From positions 1 through 5,159 of the forward strand of contig DATKEG010000188.1 in assembly GCA_035544515.1 (NCBI GenBank): a stretch of DNA of 5,159 nt. Reading direction: 5' to 3'. The position numbers and the translations under genes were made by a program. The stretch comes from DATKEG01 sp035544515. GTDB taxonomy: Bacteria; Acidobacteriota; Vicinamibacteria; Fen-336. Position 1 is the first letter of the stretch. Every line of letters starts with the position of its first letter. Shown piece by piece: positions 1 to 3,798 of this stretch. Under the pieces are notes generated by a model. That model was not told the DNA's origin. It saw nothing but the letters and a program-made list of their open reading frames with translations, and did not search any database.

Positions 1-307
1 CGCGCGTGATCGTGAAGCCGAAGTCGCGCTTGAGGCTGGTGACGTCGTAGTCGGCACCGTGCAGCACCTTCACCACGGTCGCGTCGGCCAGCGCCCTTGC
101 CAGCGGCGCCAGGTCGCGCACGGCGAGGGGATCGATGAGCAGCGGCTCGCCCTGCGCGGTGGCGAGCTGGATCAGGCACACCTTCTCGCGGTGGTGGTAG
201 AGGCTGTCGGCCTCGGTGTCGAGGGCGATGGCCGCGGCGCCGCGCAGCCTCTCCGCCAGGGCGGGGAGGTCGGCCGCCGTGCGCACCCACCGTGCGGGGT
301 CGCTCAC
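1..307 (-). CDS. rnd: Ribonuclease D-type 3'-5' exonuclease, N-terminal part (runs off left edge)
   Basis: Only the first 102 codons are present; the gene continues beyond base 1. The product looks like the DEDD (DnaQ-fold) exonuclease domain of RNase D, which trims 3' ends of tRNA precursors and other structured RNAs in the cytoplasm. Seen directly: an Exo I motif ALDTEAD (D30, E32), the following KVCLIQLAT and LLIDPL strands typical of RNase D, and an Exo II region VLHGADYDVTSL (residues 81-92, acidic D86/D88). The Exo III motif and any HRDC domain lie outside the window. The start is GTG at 305-307, chosen because it overlaps the mazG stop as GTGA (304-307) and matches the family N-terminus, about 25 residues before Exo I. 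It is second in an operon with mazG and has no promoter of its own that I can see. It could instead be a shorter RNase D-like stand-alone exonuclease; the family call is firm, the exact symbol less so. Confidence 0.82.
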   Translation of the reverse strand, partial: MSDPARWVRTAADLPALAERLRGAAAIALDTEADSLYHHREKVCLIQLATAQGEPLLIDPLAVRDLAPLARALADATVVKVLHGADYDVTSLKRDFGFTITR

Positions 308-1116
308 TCCCGCTCGCGTTCCTTGGCTTCCGTCCACAAAGACTCCATCTCCCCCAGGTTCGACTCGGCCGGCGAAAGGCCGCGCTCGCGCAGCCGGTCC
401 TCCACATGGCGGAAGCGGCGCCGAAACTTCCGGTTGGCGGCCATGAGGGCGGACTCGGGGTCCTCGCCCATGAGCCGCGCCAGGTTCACCACCGCGAAGA
501 GCAGGTCGCCGACCTCGGCCGCGGCCGCGCGCGCGTCACCCTGCGCGACGGCCTCCCGGACCTCGGCCAGCTCCTCCTCCACCTTCTCGAGCACCGCGCC
601 GGCGTCGGGCCAGTCGAAGCCGACGCGCGAGGCCTTGGTCGCCATCTGGTAGGCCTCCATGACCGCGGGCACGCGGTGGGAGACGCTGTCGAGCATGGAG
701 GCGGCCTGGTCCTCCCCCCGCGCGGCCTGCTCGGCGCGCTTGAGCGCCTCCCAGTTGCGGAGCACCTCGCCCGAGGAGGACGCGCTCCGGTCGCCGAACA
801 CGTGTGGGTGGCGGCGGACCATCTTGTCCGCCACCGCCTGGACCACGTCGGCCACCGTGAAGCGCCCCTCCTCGGCCGCGATCTGGGCGTGGAAGACCAC
901 CTGCAGCAGGAGGTCGCCCAGCTCGCCGGCCAGGTGCTCGTCGTCACCGGAGTCGATGGCCTCGAGCACCTCGTACGCCTCCTCGATCGTCATCGGCTTC
1001 AGGCTGCGGTGCGTCTGCTCGCGGTCCCAGGGGCAGCCGCCCGGCGCGCGCAGACGCGCGATCAGCTCGACCAGGCCCTGGAAGCTCGCGGCGGCGGAAG
1101 CGTCGGTCTGGCTCAT
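304..1116 (-). CDS. mazG: MazG nucleoside triphosphate pyrophosphohydrolase
   Basis: The 270-residue product matches the usual length of two-domain MazG (about 263 in E. coli). MazG converts NTPs/dNTPs to NMPs plus PPi, a nucleotide-pool cleaning role, and in some bacteria tempers (p)ppGpp or MazEF responses. The N-terminal domain has GGCPWDREQTH (26-36), an EExxxE helix around E45-E49 and ELGDLL (65-70). The C-terminal domain, catalytic in E. coli, repeats the plan with EEELAE (180-185), EVGDLL (201-206) and KFRRRF (230-235), so the Mg-binding ExxE/ExxD residues are present in both halves. The frame stays open upstream to 1389, but that extension is antisense to the phzF-like gene and does not resemble MazG; the ATG at 1114-1116 gives the family N-terminus. 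No Shine-Dalgarno is evident; a -35/-10 pair ends 6 nt before the ATG, suggesting a leaderless message. The stop overlaps the RNase D start by 4 bases. Confidence 0.95.
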   Translation of the reverse strand: MSQTDASAAASFQGLVELIARLRAPGGCPWDREQTHRSLKPMTIEEAYEVLEAIDSGDDEHLAGELGDLLLQVVFHAQIAAEEGRFTVADVVQAVADKMVRRHPHVFGDRSASSSGEVLRNWEALKRAEQAARGEDQAASMLDSVSHRVPAVMEAYQMATKASRVGFDWPDAGAVLEKVEEELAEVREAVAQGDARAAAAEVGDLLFAVVNLARLMGEDPESALMAANRKFRRRFRHVEDRLRERGLSPAESNLGEMESLWTEAKERERE

Positions 1117-1122
1117 GGCGCG

Positions 1123-1151
1123 ATCATTCCGCGCGGCCCCGGAATCGTCAA
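1123..1151 (-). promoter_or_regulatory. Predicted mazG promoter, leaderless arrangement
   Basis: On the minus strand TTGACG (1146-1151) and AATGAT (1123-1128) are separated by exactly 17 bp, matching the sigma-70 consensus at 5/6 and 4/6 positions. The -10 ends 6 nt before the mazG ATG, so initiation about 7 nt downstream would fall on the start codon itself. A small inverted repeat, ATTCC (1126-1130) and GGAAT (1141-1145) 10 bp apart, sits in the spacer and could be a regulator site or chance. Prediction from sequence only. Confidence 0.5.
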
Positions 1152-1175
1152 CGCCACGCCCGGCCGGCCCTCCCG

Positions 1176-1181
1176 TAGAAT
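1176..1181 (+). promoter_or_regulatory. Predicted -10 element of the phzF-like gene
   Basis: TAGAAT matches TATAAT at 5 of 6 positions and ends 8 nt before the ATG at 1190. Initiation 6-7 nt downstream would give a 5' leader of only 1-2 nt. I find no recognisable -35 at the usual distance, which is occupied by a GGCCGGCC-rich stretch (1162-1169). The site lies 25 bp from the outward-facing mazG -35, so the two divergent promoters are packed into 73 bp and may interfere with each other. Confidence 0.4.
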
Positions 1182-1189
1182 CGGACGTC

Positions 1190-1978
1190 ATGACGCTCCG
1201 CATCCCGATCTTCCAGGTGGACGCGTTCACCGGCCGCGTCTTCGCCGGCAACCCGGCCGCGGTGTGTCCCCTGCGGTCGTGGCTCGACGACGCCACGATG
1301 CAGGCGATCGCCGCCGAGAACAACCTCTCGGAGACGGCCTTCTTCGTCAGCGGGAAGCAGCACCACGAGCTGCGGTGGTTCACGCCCACCGTCGAGGTGG
1401 ATCTGTGCGGTCACGCCACGCTCGCCTCCGCTTTCGTGATCTTCCGGTTCCTGGACCCGAAGCAGCAGGTGGCGGCGTTCGAGTCGAAGAGCGGCCCCCT
1501 GCGGGTGGCGCGGTCGGGCGACCTGCTCGTGCTCGATTTCCCCTCGCGGCCGGCGGAGCGCTGCGACGCTCCGCCGGCGCTCGGCGAGGGCCTTCGCGCG
1601 GCGCCGCGCGAAGTGTGGCGCGCGCGGGACAACTACATGGCCGTGTACGAGACCGAAGAGGAGGTGCGGCGGCTCCGGCCGGACATGGCGCTCCTGCGGA
1701 CCATGGCGGGGTTCGGCGTGGTGGTCACCGCCCCCGGCCAGGTGGCCGACTTCGTGTCGCGCTACTTCGCGCCGAGCTTCGGCATCGACGAGGACCCGGT
1801 GACGGGGATGACCCACTGCACGCTCACCCCGTATTGGGCGCAGCGGCTGGGCAAGGAGCGCCTGCACGCGCTGCAGGTCTCCGCCCGGGGCGGTGAGCTC
1901 TTCTGCATGCCGCGCGGTGACCGGGTGGCCATCGCCGGCCGCGCCGTCAGGTACATGCAGGGCGTGATCGAAGTCTAG
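1190..1978 (+). CDS. PhzF-family isomerase/epimerase-like protein
   Basis: The 262-residue product belongs to the PhzF family, which shares the two-lobed diaminopimelate-epimerase fold; most members act on small acids by proton transfer, and only those in phenazine clusters make phenazines. Seen: an N-terminal QVDAFT...FAGNPAAVC signature (9-26), AENNLSETAFF (42-52) with the likely catalytic E48 (Glu45 in PhzF), WFTPTVEVDLCGHATLA (63-79) with H75, and DEDPVTGMTHC (200-210) with D202. The usual last motif is DPVTGSAH; here S is replaced by M207 and A by T208. The length is slightly below the common 270-300. The ATG at 1190 starts exactly at the family N-terminus; the frame is open back to 659 but that part is antisense to mazG. 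No phenazine genes are nearby, so the substrate is unknown and the protein is probably a YddE-like stand-alone member. It is divergent from mazG and convergent with the PilZ gene. Confidence 0.9.
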   Translation: MTLRIPIFQVDAFTGRVFAGNPAAVCPLRSWLDDATMQAIAAENNLSETAFFVSGKQHHELRWFTPTVEVDLCGHATLASAFVIFRFLDPKQQVAAFESKSGPLRVARSGDLLVLDFPSRPAERCDAPPALGEGLRAAPREVWRARDNYMAVYETEEEVRRLRPDMALLRTMAGFGVVVTAPGQVADFVSRYFAPSFGIDEDPVTGMTHCTLTPYWAQRLGKERLHALQVSARGGELFCMPRGDRVAIAGRAVRYMQGVIEV

Positions 1979-1984
1979 CGGCCT

Positions 1985-2027
1985 GACGCTACGGGCGCCG
2001 GTCGCGCCCGGGCAACCCCCGAGCGTC
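1985..2027. terminator. Nested inverted repeats between convergent genes, candidate bidirectional terminator
   Basis: In the 49-bp gap between the phzF-like stop and the PilZ stop, a perfect 7-bp stem CGGGCGC (1992-1998)/GCGCCCG (2004-2010) with a 5-nt loop lies inside a second perfect 6-bp pair GACGCT (1985-1990)/AGCGTC (2022-2027). Being complementary in both directions, it could act on both converging transcripts. There is no T-tract on either side, so it is not a canonical intrinsic terminator; a Rho-assisted or 3'-end stabilising role is equally possible. Confidence 0.45.
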
Positions 2028-2723
2028 CTACTTGGAGATGCTCTCGATGTACTCGGCCAGCCGCTTCTGCTCCTCGAGGTCCATGTCCTCGAAGGCCACG
2101 CCGATCTCGTGGCGCCGGGTCTCCTGGTCCACGGTCTCGACGCAGTAGACGATGCGGCCGGAGCAGCGGATCGGCTCGCCGCCCGGCTTGAGCGAGAACT
2201 CCATGGGACAGATCCGGTCGAGCTCGAGGCCCTCCTCCATCTCGATCAGCATGCCGGACATGCTGATCACCTTCACCCGGTAGGCGTGGGGAACGTCGAG
2301 CAAGGCCTTGCCCGGTGCGTCGATGTGGACGCGAAGGCCGCCCAGCCTGTGCTCCTCGACGATCTTGTGCCGGTCGATGAAGGAGATCAGCTCCATCAGC
2401 TTGGGGCTCAGCACGTCCGTGAACTTCATGCCCGCGGAATAGACCGGCACCGCCTCGCCGCCCGTGCCCTTGCGGATCTCGCCCAGCACGCACCACACGA
2501 CCAGCGCGTGCACGGTGATCTGCCGGTTCTGGAGCTGGAGGCTCAGCGCGTACTCGCCGCCCACGCGCAGGGCGCGATCGACCTTTACCGCCACACCGCT
2601 GATGCTCATGTTGAGGATGTCCACGTGCGAGGCGAGGATCATCTTGCCGTGGATGCCCTCCACCGTGAACCGCGTGTGCAGCCGATGATCCATGAGCCCT
2701 TTCGGTTGTGGGACGGACGCCAT
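2028..2723 (-). CDS. Tandem PilZ-domain protein, probable c-di-GMP effector
   Basis: The 231-residue product has no signal peptide or membrane segment and should be cytoplasmic. The N-terminal half is a PilZ domain with the c-di-GMP signature intact: RLHTR (R14 and R18, the RxxxR motif) and NMSISG (38-43, the N/DxSxxG motif). The C-terminal half (about 126-227) repeats the beta-barrel pattern with VISMSGMLIEM (152-162), but the first motif residue is V152 instead of D/N and no proper RxxxR precedes it, so that domain probably does not bind the ligand and may mediate contacts. It has no fused output domain, so it would act through a partner that I cannot name. The start is uncertain: ATG at 2721-2723 or at 2691-2693 (221 residues, beginning just before the RxxxR motif). 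The longer form is preferred because G/C-rich third positions persist to 2723 and drop upstream. Neither start has a good Shine-Dalgarno. It is divergent from the Kbp-like gene. Confidence 0.85.
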   Translation of the reverse strand: MASVPQPKGLMDHRLHTRFTVEGIHGKMILASHVDILNMSISGVAVKVDRALRVGGEYALSLQLQNRQITVHALVVWCVLGEIRKGTGGEAVPVYSAGMKFTDVLSPKLMELISFIDRHKIVEEHRLGGLRVHIDAPGKALLDVPHAYRVKVISMSGMLIEMEEGLELDRICPMEFSLKPGGEPIRCSGRIVYCVETVDQETRRHEIGVAFEDMDLEEQKRLAEYIESISK

Positions 2724-2848
2724 AGGGCTACCAGAAACGGTCCACGCGTGCAAGTGGTTCGTGCGGTAGGGCTTTCGACCACCGACACCATCCGTCCTGG
2801 ACCTGACGGCGGAGAGGCGGCGGCACCGATCATGCACGCGTTCCCGCC

Positions 2849-2868
2849 GGGCTCCTCTGCCGGAGCCC
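2849..2868 (+). promoter_or_regulatory. Leader hairpin just upstream of the Kbp-like ribosome binding site
   Basis: GGGCTCC (2849-2855) and GGAGCCC (2862-2868) form a perfect 7-bp stem with a 6-nt loop. It ends 2 nt before the purine-rich Shine-Dalgarno tract of the Kbp-like gene, close enough to influence ribosome access or mRNA stability. It is also within the 162-bp divergent gap (2724-2885), in which I find no convincing promoter for either gene; the best plus-strand match, TTGTGG-N17-TACCAG from 2706, is weak. Confidence 0.4.
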
Positions 2869-2870
2869 TC

Positions 2871-2880
2871 AGGGGAGGTG
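2871..2880 (+). promoter_or_regulatory. Strong Shine-Dalgarno for the Kbp-like gene
   Basis: AGGGGAGGTG contains GGAGG at 2874-2878, 7 nt before the ATG at 2886. This fixes the start of the downstream gene and contrasts with the Shine-Dalgarno-free starts of the other coding genes in the window. Confidence 0.8.
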
Positions 2881-2885
2881 CGTCC

Positions 2886-3359
2886 ATGGGTCTGTTCGAC
2901 AAGAAATCCGAGTCAAAGTCCGGCGCTGCCGTGGCCGATCCGCAGCCGCAGCTCGCCGCGCTCAAACAGAAGTACCAGTCCGTGCTCACGTTCATGGAGC
3001 AGCGGCACGTCAAGGTGCAAAACCTGCACGTCGAGAACGGCAAGCTCGTCATCCGCGCCATGGCTCCGTCCGAGGAGGTCAAGAACAAGGTCTGGGACCA
3101 GATCAAGCTGGTCGATTCGGGCTATCGCGACCTCTCCGCCGAGGTGACGGTGGCGCCGGGCCAGGGCGGGCCGTCGGGTGAAGCCGCTTCGCCGGCGGTG
3201 CGGACCTACACGGTCAAGGCCGGCGACACGCTCTCGGGGATCAGCCAGCAGTTCTACGGAAACGCCAACCAGTACAACAAGATCTTCGAGGCAAACCGCG
3301 ACAAGCTCAGCGACCCCGACAAGATCAAGCCGGGCCAGGAGCTGAAGATCCCCGTCTAG
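2886..3359 (+). CDS. BON-LysM protein resembling potassium-binding protein Kbp (YgaU)
   Basis: The 157-residue product has the domain order and size of E. coli Kbp (149 residues): a short MGLFDKK start, a BON domain (about 22-92, with VQNLHVENGKLVIRA and VKNKVWDQI), a small Gly/Ser/Pro-rich linker (91-105), and a C-terminal LysM domain (106-156) with YTVKAGDTLSGIS, FYGNANQYNKIFEANR and the ending IKPGQELKIPV. In E. coli Kbp is a cytoplasmic protein that binds K+ and changes conformation; BON-LysM relatives elsewhere have unproven roles. No signal peptide is visible, which argues against a simple cell-wall LysM protein and for the Kbp type. The start is set by a strong Shine-Dalgarno 7 nt upstream; the frame is open far upstream, but that part is antisense to the PilZ gene. 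The gene appears monocistronic, with a strong hairpin 27 bp after the stop. Family assignment is firm; K+ binding here is inferred. Confidence 0.92.
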   Translation: MGLFDKKSESKSGAAVADPQPQLAALKQKYQSVLTFMEQRHVKVQNLHVENGKLVIRAMAPSEEVKNKVWDQIKLVDSGYRDLSAEVTVAPGQGGPSGEAASPAVRTYTVKAGDTLSGISQQFYGNANQYNKIFEANRDKLSDPDKIKPGQELKIPV

Positions 3360-3385
3360 CCCCTCCCAGGGAAGGGGCGCCGGAA

Positions 3386-3421
3386 GGGGGATCCGGGGTT
3401 CTTCGGAACGCCGGATCCCCT
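3386..3421 (+). terminator. UUCG-capped hairpin after the Kbp-like gene, probable 3'-end element
   Basis: A perfect 10-bp stem GGGGATCCGG (3387-3396)/CCGGATCCCC (3411-3420), plus a G·U at 3386/3421, continues after one G·G mismatch (3397/3410) into a 4-bp stem GTTC/GAAC closed by a C(UUCG)G tetraloop (3402-3405), one of the most stable RNA loops. It starts 27 bp after the stop codon. The downstream tail has no U-tract, so it may be a Rho-dependent end, a U-tract-less terminator or an exonuclease block. A smaller G/C hairpin (CCCCTCC at 3360-3366 with GG and AGGGG at 3369-3377) precedes it. Confidence 0.6.
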
Positions 3422-3639
3422 CCCGCTTGCGTACCACTGGCGGGGCGGAATGCGCGGCCGCCAGCGTGCAACTCCCCGACCCCGCGAGCGCGGGCTCTGC
3501 GTCAGGTTCTCGTCGTGTTCGCGCCGCCGGCGCGAGCCTCGACGGTGCGGGACCGGCGGCAACGCCACGTGACGCTCGCGGCTCACTGGGGCATTCACTG
3601 CGGCCGGTGAGGTTCCTGAGGCGCGTGTCAAGAGCGGTC
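3422..3639. other. Hairpin-rich non-coding stretch between Kbp-like gene and tRNA-Leu
   Basis: About 218 bp with no credible coding frame: the open frames here run through the tRNA or the UUCG hairpin and resemble nothing. It holds several inverted repeats: CCCGC/GCGGG (3481-3485/3490-3494, 4-nt loop), a long hairpin at 3511-3544, and CTCACTGG/CCGGTGAG (3582-3589/3604-3611, one G·U on the plus strand). I see no promoter with both boxes; a lone TTGACA on the minus strand (3626-3631) has no -10 partner. It could be the trailer of the tRNA transcript, a long 3' UTR, or an unrecognised structured RNA. Confidence 0.4.
3511..3544. repeat. Long imperfect inverted repeat (two-segment hairpin)
   Basis: GTTCGCGCC (3517-3525) pairs with GGCGCGAGC (3529-3537) over 9 bp with one G·U and a 3-nt loop, and after a small internal loop CGTCG (3511-3515) pairs with CGACG (3540-3544). 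It is the most extensive pairing in the non-coding stretch. Orientation and role are unknown. Confidence 0.5.
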
Positions 3640-3728
3640 TGGTGCCGGAGGTGGGGGTCGAACCCACACGCCGCGTGAGCGGCACGAGATTTTGAGCCTC
3701 GGGCGTCTGCCGATTCCGCCACTCCGGC
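3640..3728 (-). tRNA. tRNA-Leu (anticodon CAA, reads UUG)
   Basis: Reading the minus strand from 3728, all parts of a class II tRNA are present: acceptor GCCGGAG pairing with CTCCGGC, a D arm GCG/CGC with GG in the loop, an anticodon stem CGAGG/TCTCG (last pair G·U) holding loop CTCAAAA with anticodon CAA at 3692-3694, a long variable arm with stem GCCGC/GCGGC typical of Leu/Ser, and a T arm GTGGG-TTCGACC-CCCAC. The discriminator is A (3643), as expected for leucine, and the CCA end is encoded (3640-3642). The long variable arm plus CAA anticodon make leucine unambiguous. It is a single tRNA, transcribed divergently from the M14 peptidase gene. Confidence 0.97.
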
Positions 3729-3741
3729 TATGACGCCTCCT

Positions 3742-3769
3742 AGTTTACGGTAAACCCCGGCGACTTCAC
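3742..3769 (-). promoter_or_regulatory. Predicted tRNA-Leu promoter
   Basis: On the minus strand TAAACT (3742-3747) is a good -10, placing transcription start near 3735 and giving a leader of about 7 nt before the tRNA. The best -35 is a weak GTGAAG (3764-3769, 16-bp spacer), which overlaps the -35 of the divergent peptidase promoter. Prediction only. Confidence 0.45.
3743..3755. repeat. Perfect 13-bp palindrome, possible operator
   Basis: GTTTAC-G-GTAAAC is a perfect inverted repeat in an AT-rich island within otherwise very GC-rich DNA. It overlaps the tRNA -10 and lies about 10 bp upstream of the peptidase -35, a position suited to a regulator of either or both. It may also reflect only the AT demand of a promoter. 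Confidence 0.4.
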
Positions 3770-3792
3770 CTCCCCGCGCCTGCCGATACAAT
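3765..3792 (+). promoter_or_regulatory. Predicted M14 peptidase promoter, leaderless arrangement
   Basis: TTCACC (3765-3770) and TACAAT (3787-3792) are 16 bp apart and match the consensus at 4/6 and 5/6. The -10 ends 6 nt before the ATG at 3799, so the predicted start of transcription coincides with the start codon; no Shine-Dalgarno is present. Confidence 0.5.
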
Positions 3793-3798
3793 CGTTGG

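Noticed and set aside
1117..1389. Possible N-terminal extension of MazG
   Set aside because: The frame is open but overlaps the start of the phzF-like gene on the other strand, crosses the predicted mazG promoter, and would exceed the usual MazG length by 91 residues.
292..1896. A 534-codon plus-strand open frame across mazG and phzF-like genes
   Set aside because: It is antisense to MazG and out of frame with the PhzF-like protein, with low-complexity composition; both real genes have clear family motifs.
1190..1978. Evidence for a phenazine biosynthesis cluster
   Set aside because: Only one PhzF-family gene is present, with no other phz genes in the window; most family members are unrelated to phenazines.
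3603..3631. Perfect TTGACA on the minus strand just after the tRNA
   Set aside because: No -10-like hexamer at 15-19 bp spacing, and no gene follows on that strand within the non-coding stretch.
3356..3685. Small 109-codon minus-strand frame in the intergenic region
   Set aside because: Its first part translates the tRNA itself and its last part the terminator-like hairpin; Arg/Pro-rich with no Shine-Dalgarno support.
3640..3728. tRNA-Leu as an integration (att) site for a mobile element
   Set aside because: No integrase, no direct repeat of the tRNA 3' end and no phage-like gene are visible in the window.
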